DNA of 64,000 bases from Actinomycetota bacterium (lineage in GTDB: Bacteria > Actinomycetota > Actinomycetes > Actinomycetales > Dermatophilaceae). The position numbers and the translations under genes are program-made. Below the pieces are notes generated by a model that saw only the letters and a list, made by a program, of their open reading frames with translations, did not search any database and was not told the origin of the DNA. Below are positions 51,071-59,408 of this stretch, piece by piece. The stretch is taken from positions 87,385 to 151,384 of the forward strand of contig JAIUPO010000006.1 of NCBI GenBank assembly GCA_020160805.1, read 5' to 3'. The number at the start of each line of letters is the position of its first letter. Within the stretch, counting starts at the first letter, position 1.

Positions 51071-53416
51071 ATGAGCCCCACACCAGACGACCTTGCAGGC
51101 CAGCGGGTTGCGTTGCCGCGTTCGGCTGCGGACCGACAGATTCTGCTCACCCTGGGGGGTGTGGCGCCGACTGGACCGTTGCGCTCACTGCGCGAGTTCC
51201 CACCCCGTCCCGCTGTGCAGACTGACCTCCCAAGCTGGGTTGATCCGGAATTACGCGGGGCTCTCGCCTATCGGGGTGTGCATCGGCTGTGGAGTCACCA
51301 GGCGGCCGCGGTGGAGGAAACCCGCCAATGTCGGAATGTCGCCATTGCGACAGGGACGGCCTCGGGCAAGTCCTTGTGCTACCTCCTGCCGGGGCTGACC
51401 GCGGTCCTGGAGGGAACGCGGGCGCCGAACGCCCGGGGCGCGACAATGCTCTATCTGGCCCCCACGAAGGCGCTGGCGGCCGACCAAGCCGCGCACATCG
51501 AGGGCCTCGGCTTGCCGGGGGTGCGCGTGGCGACCTATGACGGCGACACCCCGCCGGATGAGCGGCGCTGGATTCGCGAGCATGCGAATGTCGTGCTGAC
51601 CAATCCGGACCTGATTCATCACTCGATGCTGCCGGGGCATGCCCACTGGGCGTCCTTTCTGCGCGCGCTGACGATGGTCGTCATTGATGAGGCCCACGCC
51701 TATCGGGGCATCTTCGGCTCCAGCGTCGCGCTGGTGATCCGCCGCCTGCGGCGGGTCCTGGCCAGGTATCGCCGCGAGCCGGTCTTCGTCCTGGCGTCGG
51801 CGACGGCGGGCGATCCCGGCGCGCACGGCGCGGAACTGATCGGGCTGCCGGTCACCGAGATCACCGGGGACGGCTCGCCGCGGGGGGCGGTGACCTTTGC
51901 GCTGTGGGAACCGATGGTCGCGGTCGGCGCGGATGGGCAGGAGCGGCGGCCGTCTGCGTCCACCGAGGCGGCCCGGCTGCTCGCCGGGCTGGTCGCGGCG
52001 GATGTCCAGACGATCGCGTTCGCCCGCTCCCGGGCAGGCGTGGAGGGGGTGTCCGCGGCGGCCAACCGGCTACTCGAGGCGCGGGGGCACCCGGCGCGCG
52101 TGTCGGCATACCGCGGGGGCTATCTGCCGGAGGAGCGGCGGGCCTTGGAGCACGCGCTGCGCACCGGGGCCTTGCGCGGGCTGGCCGCGACGAATGCCCT
52201 CGAGTTGGGGATCGACGTGCACGGGCTCGATGCGGTGGTCATGGCGGGCTGGCCGGGGCGGCTGTCCTCGCTGTGGCAGCAGGCCGGGCGCGCGGGGCGG
52301 GCGGGGGGTTCATCCCTGGCCATCCTCGTCGCGGCGGACGATCCGCTCGATGCCTACCTGATGGACCACCCGGAGCTGATCTTCGATGGCTGCGTCGAGA
52401 AGACCGTCATCAATCCGGCGAACCCGCGGCTGCTGCCCCGCCATCTGGTGGCCGCGGCCTACGAAGTGCCCCTGACCGAGGCCGACGAGAGCTACTTCGG
52501 GCCGGATATGACGCCCGCTCTCGACGCGCTCGTCGCCGCCGGCCAGCTGCGGCGGCGCCCACGAGGCTGGTTCTGGCCCGAGGATCGCCGGCCCGATGCC
52601 GTCGGCTCGCTGCGCACCGCTGGGGAGGTCGTAGCGATCGTGGAAGGCGCGAGTGGCCGGGTGATCGGGACGATCGACGAGGCGTCGGCCGATCATCAGG
52701 TGCATCCGGGGGCGGTGCACCTGCACCAGGGCAGTACCTATGTCGTGACCGAACTCGACCGCGCGAATGCGACGGCCACGGTGGTGGCGGGCGATCCTGG
52801 GTGGTCGACGGTGGCCCAGTCGCAGAGCAGCTTTGACCTGGCGACACCGGACGAGGTCCGCCTGCGCGGGGGCTTAACCGTATGCCGTGGGCCGGTCACC
52901 GTGCGCAGCCAGGTCGTGTCCTTTGCTCGGCGGCTGCCGACGGGTGCGGTGCTGGGCTATCACGGGCTGGATATGCCGGAACGCGAGTTCACCACCGAGG
53001 GCGTGTGGTGGCACCTGCCGGATTCCCTGCTCTTAAGCGTTGGGCTGACGGAGGCGCACATTCCGGGGGCCGCGCATGCGGCGGAGCACGCGGCGATCGG
53101 CATGCTGCCGCTCTTCGCCACCTGCGACCGGTGGGATATCGGCGGGGTGTCCACGGCCTGCCATCCCGCCACCGGAGAGCCGACGATCCTGGTGTATGAC
53201 GGCTACCCCGGCGGCGCCGGCTATGCCGCGCGCGGCTTCGAAGTCTTCGACGCGTGGCTGACCGCCACGCGCGACCTGATCGCGGCGTGCCCGTGCGAGG
53301 CCGGCTGCCCCCGCTGCGTCGTCTCGCCCAAGTGCGGCAATGGCAACGAGCCCCTCGACAAGGCCGGCGCGGTGGCCCTCCTCGACGTCGTGCTCACCTC
53401 TGACCCGGGCCGATAG
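51071..53416 (+). CDS. DEAH-box helicase of the helicase/secretion neighbourhood (MrfA/Hrq1-like, DUF1998)
   Basis: A 781-residue superfamily 2 helicase. Motif I is NVAIATGTASGKSLCYLLPG, motif II VVIDEAHAYRG, motif III LASATAG, motif VI QQAGRAGRAG. The C-terminal DUF1998-type region ends with four cysteines, CPCEAGCPRC...CGNGNEPLDK, a zinc site as in Bacillus MrfA. In actinobacteria this helicase (Rv3649 type, recalled) stands beside the Tad-like genes, as here, though it is on the opposite strand. A role in DNA crosslink or adduct repair is likely by homology; a link to pilus genes is unexplained. Confidence 0.93.
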   Translation: MSPTPDDLAGQRVALPRSAADRQILLTLGGVAPTGPLRSLREFPPRPAVQTDLPSWVDPELRGALAYRGVHRLWSHQAAAVEETRQCRNVAIATGTASGKSLCYLLPGLTAVLEGTRAPNARGATMLYLAPTKALAADQAAHIEGLGLPGVRVATYDGDTPPDERRWIREHANVVLTNPDLIHHSMLPGHAHWASFLRALTMVVIDEAHAYRGIFGSSVALVIRRLRRVLARYRREPVFVLASATAGDPGAHGAELIGLPVTEITGDGSPRGAVTFALWEPMVAVGADGQERRPSASTEAARLLAGLVAADVQTIAFARSRAGVEGVSAAANRLLEARGHPARVSAYRGGYLPEERRALEHALRTGALRGLAATNALELGIDVHGLDAVVMAGWPGRLSSLWQQAGRAGRAGGSSLAILVAADDPLDAYLMDHPELIFDGCVEKTVINPANPRLLPRHLVAAAYEVPLTEADESYFGPDMTPALDALVAAGQLRRRPRGWFWPEDRRPDAVGSLRTAGEVVAIVEGASGRVIGTIDEASADHQVHPGAVHLHQGSTYVVTELDRANATATVVAGDPGWSTVAQSQSSFDLATPDEVRLRGGLTVCRGPVTVRSQVVSFARRLPTGAVLGYHGLDMPEREFTTEGVWWHLPDSLLLSVGLTEAHIPGAAHAAEHAAIGMLPLFATCDRWDIGGVSTACHPATGEPTILVYDGYPGGAGYAARGFEVFDAWLTATRDLIAACPCEAGCPRCVVSPKCGNGNEPLDKAGAVALLDVVLTSDPGR

Positions 53417-53429
53417 CAGCAAGTAGCCG

Positions 53430-53498
53430 CTACCGTACGGTTACCGTGCAGTACCCGTCGTGATGAGCCCGCGCACTGCACGGTAGGACGCACGGTAG
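53430..53498. repeat. Nested dyad (element C), likely bidirectional terminator
   Basis: Inner arms TACCGTGCAGT (53442-53452) and ACTGCACGGTA (53475-53485) are perfect; outer arms CTACCGT (53430-53436) and ACGGTAG (53492-53498) extend the structure. The centre TCGTGATGAGC resembles the TCGTGATCACG centre of elements A and B. It lies between convergent genes ending at 53416 and 53526. Confidence 0.7.
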
Positions 53499-53525
53499 GT
53501 CTGGCGCAGCGCTCGCTGGGCGGTG

Positions 53526-53966
53526 TTAGGCGTCGCGGCGGCCGTCGCCGGGGGTCCAGCCAATGGGGGTGTCGCGGACCGGTTCGGTGATGCTGCCACG
53601 CCCGCGGGACTCGGAAGAATCGGCGTCAACGCTGCGCGGCTGAGCCCGCTCGGTGCGCAGGCGTTCGGCCGCCGCCGCCTCCGCGGCCTTGCGGTTCTCC
53701 ACGGCCGTGCGCTCGAGTTCTTTGCGCTCCCGGCGACGTCGGGCGCCAGCGGACAGACCGGCTTTGATGAGGTAGAGGCCGATCGCCAACGCAATGGCTA
53801 GGCCGAAGCCGGTCAGCAGCAGGGCGGCCGGCGAGAGGCCGATGGTGATGCCGAATGCCGTCAGATCGTTAGCCGGTCCCCCGCCGGCGAGATCAGCCAG
53901 CGCCAAATAGAACCACGTGCCCGCCAGGGCAACCAGCAGGATGAACAACAGTCCGAGCACGATCAT
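53526..53966 (-). CDS. Uncharacterised two-span membrane protein
   Basis: A 146-residue protein. Helix 1 is IVLGLLFILLVALAGTWFYL, helix 2 LSPAALLLTGFGLAIALAIG; then a highly charged Arg/Glu/Ala segment (ARRRRERKELERTAVENRKA, about residues 75-105) likely forms a cytoplasmic coiled coil, and the last part is polar. ATG at 53964-53966 chosen since the hydrophobic helix begins there. It may be a small cell-envelope protein; no family recognised. It lies between the helicase and Tad genes. Confidence 0.7.
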   Translation of the reverse strand: MIVLGLLFILLVALAGTWFYLALADLAGGGPANDLTAFGITIGLSPAALLLTGFGLAIALAIGLYLIKAGLSAGARRRRERKELERTAVENRKAAEAAAAERLRTERAQPRSVDADSSESRGRGSITEPVRDTPIGWTPGDGRRDA

Positions 53967-54198
53967 GGACCGCGACGCTCCTCTTCTCGCTCGACCACCC
54001 GACGCTCGGGCGCACGGCTGCTGCCGCTCGTCGCCCCGTCCGTCGAGGCGACCAGACAACGGTAGCCCGGCAGCCACGACAACAAGCTGCGGAGTGTCCA
54101 GTCGCTCGCAAGACACCCGGCCTGCGGGGCTTCGGAACGCAGGACCGGCCAGCCCACGGGACCGGCGAGCACCCGGGATCAGCCAGGACGCGAGGTCG

Positions 54199-54582
54199 TC
54201 AGCGGCGGGTCAGGACGGGGCCGGCGCGGGCGGTGCCGCGAGCGGTGCGCTCACCGACGATCGGCAAGCGCACGCTCACCCGGGTGGAGACCAGGGCCTG
54301 CCCTTCGGGCGTGATGAAGCAGCCGGCGGGGCTTGCCCGGTTGTCGGCCATGATGGCCGCGGCTCGCCGGCACGCAGTAGCGGCGTCCTGGCCATCAAAA
54401 AAGGCGGACACGGCGGCGATCGCCCCCAGGTCGGCCGCCGCGCGGGCCCGCTGGGTGCTGGCATATGCCGAGTAGAGCGCGAGCACGGCCGGCAACAGGA
54501 TCACCATCGCGCCGACAAGGACCACGGTGAGCACGGTCCCCGACCCGCTCTCGGACCTGTCCCGCACCAAACTGGTCCTCAC
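54199..54582 (-). CDS. TadE-like minor pseudopilin (Rv3654c type)
   Basis: A 127-residue protein with a short basic N-terminus and one membrane helix, GSGTVLTVVLVGAMVILLPA, preceded by ESGSG, where prepilin peptidase could cut. ARAAADLGAIAAVSAFF is a conserved phrase of the TadE-like helicase/secretion-neighbourhood family. CRRAA and GCFIT supply two Cys that may pair outside. GTG start at 54580-54582 overlaps the upstream TadE stop (GTGA). It is the last gene of the Tad run. Confidence 0.85.
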   Translation of the reverse strand: MRTSLVRDRSESGSGTVLTVVLVGAMVILLPAVLALYSAYASTQRARAAADLGAIAAVSAFFDGQDAATACRRAAAIMADNRASPAGCFITPEGQALVSTRVSVRLPIVGERTARGTARAGPVLTRR

Positions 54583-54995
54583 CGCAACTCCTTCGGCGCG
54601 ACGGATCGGCCCACGGCGGTGACGTCGATCCCGAGGCCCGCGAAGATGCCCCGCTCGGGGGCGCGCACCGTGACGATCACGGTGGACCCTTGCGCATCAA
54701 CGGTGACCCGCGAGCCCTCGGGCGCCGACTGCTGGGCACCGGCGACGATCTGGCTCACCGGTTCGCCGCGGGCGGCCAGCCGGGCACCGACCCGGCTGGC
54801 CTCCGCGCACCGAAGGTGGTCGACGCCGATCGCGATGGCCGTCAGCGTCAGCAGCAAAAGGAGCGCGAAAGTCACCATCCCCAGCGCCAGTTCGATGGTC
54901 ACAGTCCCGGCCTCGCGCGCCGACGACTGGCGCCCGCCGCGGCCCGGTGCGGCCGCGCCCGGCCTGGTGCACCGGGCGAGCGACGGGCGAGCCAT
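54579..54995 (-). CDS. TadE-family pseudopilin
   Basis: A 138-residue protein. A basic N-terminus precedes SSAREAGTVTIELALGMVTF, in which G|TVTIE matches a TadE cleavage site with Glu at +5, followed by the hydrophobic helix ALLLLLTLTAIAIGVDHL. CAEASRVGARLAARGE is the usual phrase after the helix. TadE proteins are minor pilins needed for Flp pilus assembly. ATG at 54993-54995 overlaps the DUF4244 stop by one base (TGATG). Confidence 0.88.
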   Translation of the reverse strand: MARPSLARCTRPGAAAPGRGGRQSSAREAGTVTIELALGMVTFALLLLLTLTAIAIGVDHLRCAEASRVGARLAARGEPVSQIVAGAQQSAPEGSRVTVDAQGSTVIVTVRAPERGIFAGLGIDVTAVGRSVAPKELR

Positions 54996-55219
54996 CACTT
55001 GCCGTCGCCCTTGGCAAACGCCTTCTTGATCAAGCCCGAGATGCCTTCCTCGCCCAGTCCCCCCAGAACCCCAAGGGCCGTGACGGCGAAGGCGCATACC
55101 ATGAGCGTGACCAGCGCCCACTCGATGGTGGTCAGGCCGGCCTGGTCCTCGCGCCGGGTGGCGGCATCGATGAGCCGGGCACGAGCCGTGGTGTAGCGGG
55201 CTGCGAGCTTGTGAGACAT
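54995..55219 (-). CDS. Flp-type pilin, DUF4244
   Basis: A 74-residue major pilin candidate. After a 35-residue leader comes EDQAG|LTTIEWALVTLMVC: cleavage after Gly leaves Leu at +1 and Glu at +5, the type IVb/Flp pilin pattern. The helix ALVTLMVCAFAVTALGVLGG is followed by a short hydrophilic tail with KKAFAKGDGK. AAAGGGGAAG precedes the ATG at 55217-55219. A 139-base space separates it from the upstream TadB/C gene; that space has no gene and may hold a pilin promoter. Confidence 0.9.
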   Translation of the reverse strand: MSHKLAARYTTARARLIDAATRREDQAGLTTIEWALVTLMVCAFAVTALGVLGGLGEEGISGLIKKAFAKGDGK

Positions 55220-55358
55220 GAACTTCCCCTTTCGGATCCGCCGGCCCCGCGCCGGTCGGTGAGACCACTCTTCCCGCCCAACGCGACCTCCGCCAGATAC
55301 CCGAAAAAACCTGTGGATCAAGGCTTTTGGACCTTCGAGACTGTGGATAACCGGCCGG

Positions 55359-56543
55359 CTAGAAGAGGCTGCGCGGCACCAAAGCGACCACCAACGGCAG
55401 CACCGTGGTCAGCGCAAAGGCCGGCAGGAAGAAGACGACCAACGGGATCATCAGGAAGGTCTCTGCCTTCCCCGCCGCAGCGGCCAACCGCGACTTCTCC
55501 GTGCTCGCCAGCCGCTCCCCAGCGGCCTTGACACTCGCCGCGGGCGCAGCGCCATGCTGCAGGGCGAGCGCGAGCGCCGCGGAGACCGGCTCCCAGGCGG
55601 GATCGGCATACGTCCAGGCACGCTCATGCCCCAGGCCCCAGCGGTATGCCGCCACCACCCGCCGCAGCTCGGCTCGCACCCGCGGGGGCGAGACCTCGGC
55701 TACCTGCTCCAAGCTTTCGATGATTCCCGCACCGGACGACAGCGCCAGTTGCAGCATCAGCGCGGCATCGGCCAAGTCATCCATCGTCGCATCCGCCTCA
55801 CCTGGCACCGAGGCGATCTTCTTGGGCGCCAATGCTTTTCGCAACGCCCTCCGGGACAACACCACCCCGAGCGCAGCCAGCCCAAGCCCAACGACACAAC
55901 ACAGGAAGGTCGTCCACGAGCCATAGAGCTCCCGCGGCGTGACCCCGACCAGCAGACCGATCGGCATACCCGACAGCGGCAGGATCAACATCATCCCCAT
56001 CGAGGAGGTCGCGCCCGCCGTCACCGCAGCCAGCCGCTCTCGCGCCGCGCGCTTCTCCCGCAACTGCCCGACGGCCCACATGACGGCCGGGTGGAGGGCA
56101 GAGCCGCTTGCCTCGGTCAACGTCCAGGCACCCGCCACCAGCCGCAGTTCCGGGACCTGGGCCGTATGCCGGGTCCAGGCGGGCCCTCCCGGCGCACCAC
56201 GGGCGAGCGCGCGCCGCACTTCGAGGAGGACATCGCGGATCAGACCGCGGTCATCGACCGCGACGTCCGCACTCGCCGGCGAATCGTTGCCGTCAGCAAT
56301 CCCGGTGGAGTCCTCGAACGAGCCCAGGGAATCGCCCGGAAGCTGTTCCAGCGCAATCGAAACCGCCTGCACGGGAGTCAAGCCGGCCTGCAAACACAGG
56401 GCGATCGATTCCAGCGCACCAGCCACCGATTCCACCCGATCCGGCGCGCGCCCCAGAGCCTGCCTCGACCGCGGCGCTGCCGGGCGGGGCCAGGCGGCAT
56501 ACGCAGCCGCCAAGAGCAAGGCGACCGCCACCGCGGCGCCCAT
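55359..56543 (-). CDS. TadB-TadC fusion, type II secretion F-like membrane platform
   Basis: A 394-residue protein that appears to hold both Tad platform proteins in one chain. The N-terminal half has ALESIALCLQAGLTPVQAVS, ATSSMGMMLILPLSGMPIGL and a helix LCCVVGLGLAALGVVLSRRA. The second half repeats the pattern with DAALMLQLALSSGAGIIESL, KAETFLMIPLVVFFLPAFAL and ending LPLVVALVPRSLF. In M. tuberculosis the equivalents are two genes (Rv3657c, Rv3658c; recalled). T2SSF domains form the inner-membrane rotor driven by TadA. It ends upstream of the pilin and begins 3 bases after tadA. Confidence 0.85.
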   Translation of the reverse strand: MGAAVAVALLLAAAYAAWPRPAAPRSRQALGRAPDRVESVAGALESIALCLQAGLTPVQAVSIALEQLPGDSLGSFEDSTGIADGNDSPASADVAVDDRGLIRDVLLEVRRALARGAPGGPAWTRHTAQVPELRLVAGAWTLTEASGSALHPAVMWAVGQLREKRAARERLAAVTAGATSSMGMMLILPLSGMPIGLLVGVTPRELYGSWTTFLCCVVGLGLAALGVVLSRRALRKALAPKKIASVPGEADATMDDLADAALMLQLALSSGAGIIESLEQVAEVSPPRVRAELRRVVAAYRWGLGHERAWTYADPAWEPVSAALALALQHGAAPAASVKAAGERLASTEKSRLAAAAGKAETFLMIPLVVFFLPAFALTTVLPLVVALVPRSLF

Positions 56544-56546
56544 CGC

Positions 56547-57572
56547 CTAGAGATCCTCGATGGCAGCAATCCGCCGACCCGCCGGCGTACGCGCAACGTG
56601 CACAACGGTTTTCAGCGCTGTGGCGACCTGCGCTCGCACCGCAGCAGGCGACATCCCGGCCAGGGCCCCGAGCGCCTCGAGGCGCGCCGGCACATCGGCA
56701 GGCCGGTTCGCGTGCAGCGTCGCGCAGCCGCCCTCGTGCCCAGTGTTCAACGCCTGCAACAACTCTCGCACCTCGGCGCCGCGCACCTCGCCGACGACAA
56801 CCCGGTCCGGCCGCATCCGCAGGGCCTGGCGGACGAGGTCGACCAGCGTGACCGAGCCGTGCCCCTCGACATTCGGGGGCCGCGCCTGCAGACGCACGAC
56901 GTGGCCGGTGTTCAAGGGAATCTCCAGCACGTCCTCGACCACGAGGATCCGGTCCGCCGGATCGACCTCGCCGAGCAAGGCCGCCAGAAGCGTCGTCTTG
57001 CCCGCCCCGGTGCCACCTGTCACGACGAAGGCATCCCGATCGATCACCATCTGCCGCAGTCGCGCCGCCTGCTCGGGCGTGCACATCTCGACCCGCTCCA
57101 GATCGTCCAGGCGCACGGCATCGCGGCGCAGCATGCGCAAGCTGATGCACGTGCCACCCGCCGCGAGCGGCGGCAGGATCGCGTGCAAACGCACCGCCCC
57201 CGGCAGCAAGCCGTCCACCCACGGCTGCGCGTCGTCCAAACGCCGCCCCGCCACGCCCGCCAGGCGCACGGCGAACCGGCGCACGTGCTCCCCGGACTCG
57301 AAGTCGTGATCCGGGACCCGCTCCAAACCCCCACCCCGGTCGGCCCACGACTCCCCCGAGCCATTGACGAGAATGTCCGTGACGCCCGCCTGCCGCGCCA
57401 GACCCGCGAGGGGCCCGAGGCCCGCCAGATCGGCCTCTAAGCGGTTCGTCGTCCGCGCGATGCCACGCTCCCCCAGCCGCTCGGCCGCGGTGTCGACGAC
57501 CTCGCGGATGGCCCGGCGATCCGGCGCGCGCCCGGACCGGACGGCCTCTTCGATGCCCTCGTCGAACTTCAT
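56547..57572 (-). CDS. Type II/IV secretion ATPase TadA (CpaF-like)
   Basis: A 341-residue traffic ATPase. Walker A is VVTGGTGAGKTTLLAALLGE (about residues 184-203), ILVVEDVLEIPLNTGHVVRL contains the Asp box, VVVGEVRGAEVRELLQALNT is Walker B, and GHEGGCATLHANRPADVPAR the His box. The N-terminal domain (LVNGSGESWADRGGGLERVP) is of the CpaF type. It powers assembly of the Flp-like pilus. The start overlaps the CpaE-like stop by 4 bases. Confidence 0.94.
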   Translation of the reverse strand: MKFDEGIEEAVRSGRAPDRRAIREVVDTAAERLGERGIARTTNRLEADLAGLGPLAGLARQAGVTDILVNGSGESWADRGGGLERVPDHDFESGEHVRRFAVRLAGVAGRRLDDAQPWVDGLLPGAVRLHAILPPLAAGGTCISLRMLRRDAVRLDDLERVEMCTPEQAARLRQMVIDRDAFVVTGGTGAGKTTLLAALLGEVDPADRILVVEDVLEIPLNTGHVVRLQARPPNVEGHGSVTLVDLVRQALRMRPDRVVVGEVRGAEVRELLQALNTGHEGGCATLHANRPADVPARLEALGALAGMSPAAVRAQVATALKTVVHVARTPAGRRIAAIEDL

Positions 57573-58306
57573 ACTCGTGACCCCACGGGATCCCCCGCCT
57601 GGGCATCGGCCACAGCCAGCACGGACGCCACCAAGCTGTCGGAGAGCCGGGCCACCCCGCCGCGTTTCCGCAGGCCCGGGGGCACCCCTTGCCGCTCCGC
57701 CGCCCGGACCGACCGGTCGTCGCGAAGATGCCCGAGCAGCGGCAGACCCAAGCCCCGCGCCAGATCGTCCGCGATGCGCTGCTCACGCCCGGACCCGCGG
57801 GTCACCACCCCCGCCAGACCCTCGTGCCCGTTCCCGCCCAGCCACGCCTGCGCGTCCGCCAGGCCGCGCGCCGTAACCGGAAGGATCAGCACCGAGGCAC
57901 CCCACCCGAGGCGCGCCACCCGACCCCAATCGATGACCACCAGGTCACACGCGCGGTCCAGCGCGGCCAGCACAGCCTCGAAGGCTTCGTCCGGAACCTG
58001 TTCGGGCACAACGGCTTCCAAATCAGAGCTGGCCCGGCCACCGGAGAGCACTGCGCACCCCTCCACCGTCGGCAGCCGGTTCAGCAGCCGCTCGCCACCC
58101 ACCTCCCCGTCCACTTCCACGAGGTGCGACCACCGATGACCGGGCAGGTGCTCGGCCGCCATCGTCACCTGCAGGCCGCCGCGCAAGGGGTCGCCGTCGA
58201 CGACCGCAACCCGCACCCCAGCCTGCGCCGCGCGCATCCCCAGCGCCGCCACCACGGTGGAGCACCCCACACCGCCGGACGGGCCGATCACCCCCAGAAT
58301 CGTCAT
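57569..58306 (-). CDS. CpaE-like/MinD-type P-loop protein of the Tad cluster
   Basis: A 245-residue MinD/ParA-fold protein. The deviant Walker A is IGPSGGVGCSTVVAALG (residues ~7-23), with Cys where the usual second Lys/Gly-Lys stands; VAVVDGDPLRGGLQVTM and CDLVVIDWGRV are the following strands. The helicase/secretion-neighbourhood CpaE family commonly has such degenerate P-loops, so ATP hydrolysis may be lost. CpaE localises Tad machines to a pole in Caulobacter. First gene of the tad run. Confidence 0.85.
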   Translation of the reverse strand: MTILGVIGPSGGVGCSTVVAALGMRAAQAGVRVAVVDGDPLRGGLQVTMAAEHLPGHRWSHLVEVDGEVGGERLLNRLPTVEGCAVLSGGRASSDLEAVVPEQVPDEAFEAVLAALDRACDLVVIDWGRVARLGWGASVLILPVTARGLADAQAWLGGNGHEGLAGVVTRGSGREQRIADDLARGLGLPLLGHLRDDRSVRAAERQGVPPGLRKRGGVARLSDSLVASVLAVADAQAGDPVGSRV

Positions 58307-58367
58307 ACCCCAAGGGTGCCCACGAAGTGCCGATCCGGCGAGGGCTCCCGAGCCAGCCTGTGGATAA

Positions 58368-59204
58368 CTAGTCGCTCAGGCGCCCCGCGAGCACGGAGTC
58401 GGCGATGGCGTGTCCCTCTTGGGCTCCCGCGACGATCGCCTCGCCGCAGTGCTCCACCCACAGCACCAGGCCGTCCACCGTGCCCAGGCCGTATGCCTGA
58501 AGCGCCCCTTGATAGGCCGCGCCGCCACTGGCCCCATGGCCGGCTTCGAGGACCGCGACCCCGGTGGGGTCGAGTCCGAGGACGCGGGCCAGCACCCGGT
58601 CCATCGCCCGCGCCACGAGTCCGTTGCCCCGCGCGAAGGGCCGCGCGTGGGCGAGTTCGGCGTGCACTATGGCCAGCACGAGCACGGCCGGCAGGTCCCG
58701 CGCCGCCACCACGGCATCCAGTGCCGCCAACCGAGCGGCCGCCTCGGCCGGCGCGGGGGCCGGGCCCAAAAGCGCAAACTCGCCGCAATCCCCGGTGCGC
58801 GGTCGCCCCACCTCCTGCGCCCCCAACAAGCGCCCGGCCGCCGCGAGATGCACGCCCGCGAGAACCTGCCGCGTCGAGAAGGGCGCGAGGGCGGCATATC
58901 GCTCCGTCGCCGCCGTGGCACTCACCGCAGCCCGCAGGACCTCCTCCCCCGGATCCGGGTCTGGCGACCACGGTCGGGCCCCCCGCATCAGGTCGCGAAC
59001 CAACGCGATGCTGCTGCGCGAACCGTCCAATTCGGCCGACGCCCAGGCCCCCCGAACCCGCGATTCCGCGGCCGCCTCCGGGATGCGGCGCCGCAAGGCC
59101 TGATGCCAGCGCAACTGGGTGCAGGCCTCGCGCGCGGCCGCCGATGCGGCCGCGATCCGCTCGTGCTCAGCCAGGCTGCGCAGAGCACCAACCGGATCGG
59201 ACAT
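58368..59204 (-). CDS. Fic/Doc-fold protein with degenerate catalytic motif
   Basis: A 278-residue protein with a Fic fold: an inhibitory-helix-like ASAELDGS (about residues 55-62) and HAELAHARPFARGNGLVARA (181-200). The canonical HPFx[DE]GNGRxxR becomes RPFARGNGLVAR: catalytic His is Arg188, the acidic metal ligand is Arg192 and Arg is Leu196, so AMP transfer is unlikely. In actinobacteria related genes stand next to the Tad CpaE gene. The ATG at 59202-59204 has GGAGTGAG upstream; an ATG 18 codons earlier is less likely. A regulatory or binding role is inferred. Confidence 0.7.
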   Translation of the reverse strand: MSDPVGALRSLAEHERIAAASAAAREACTQLRWHQALRRRIPEAAAESRVRGAWASAELDGSRSSIALVRDLMRGARPWSPDPDPGEEVLRAAVSATAATERYAALAPFSTRQVLAGVHLAAAGRLLGAQEVGRPRTGDCGEFALLGPAPAPAEAAARLAALDAVVAARDLPAVLVLAIVHAELAHARPFARGNGLVARAMDRVLARVLGLDPTGVAVLEAGHGASGGAAYQGALQAYGLGTVDGLVLWVEHCGEAIVAGAQEGHAIADSVLAGRLSD

Positions 59205-59331
59205 TTCGCTCACTCCAGAGTGCGTGCAGTTGCGGTCAAGGCGGCTGTGCAGGACCATAGTTGATTAGGTCGCTCCCTTCGGGTTGAGCAACCTGCGTTG
59301 GGTGCCTACCCCCCGAGGGCATCTCAACGCC

Positions 59332-59365
59332 GCGGGCCCGGCCGATCCCCCCCGGCCGGGCCCGC
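59332..59365. terminator. 13-base-stem hairpin between divergent genes
   Basis: GCGGGCCCGGCCG (59332-59344) and CGGCCGGGCCCGC (59353-59365) form a perfect stem with an 8-base loop ATCCCCCC. It lies in the 204-base space between the divergent Fic-like and sensor kinase genes, where no gene end is expected. It may end a short upstream RNA or be part of the kinase mRNA leader. Confidence 0.5.
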
Positions 59366-59408
59366 ACCTTATGCCCCAAGCCGTTGCGGGGGTTTAAGTT
59401 GAGCACCC

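Noticed and set aside
57569..58306. Damaged P-loop in the CpaE-like gene
   Set aside because: GGVGCST lacks the usual Lys, but degenerate Walker A motifs are common in this neighbourhood family, so it is not evidence of decay.
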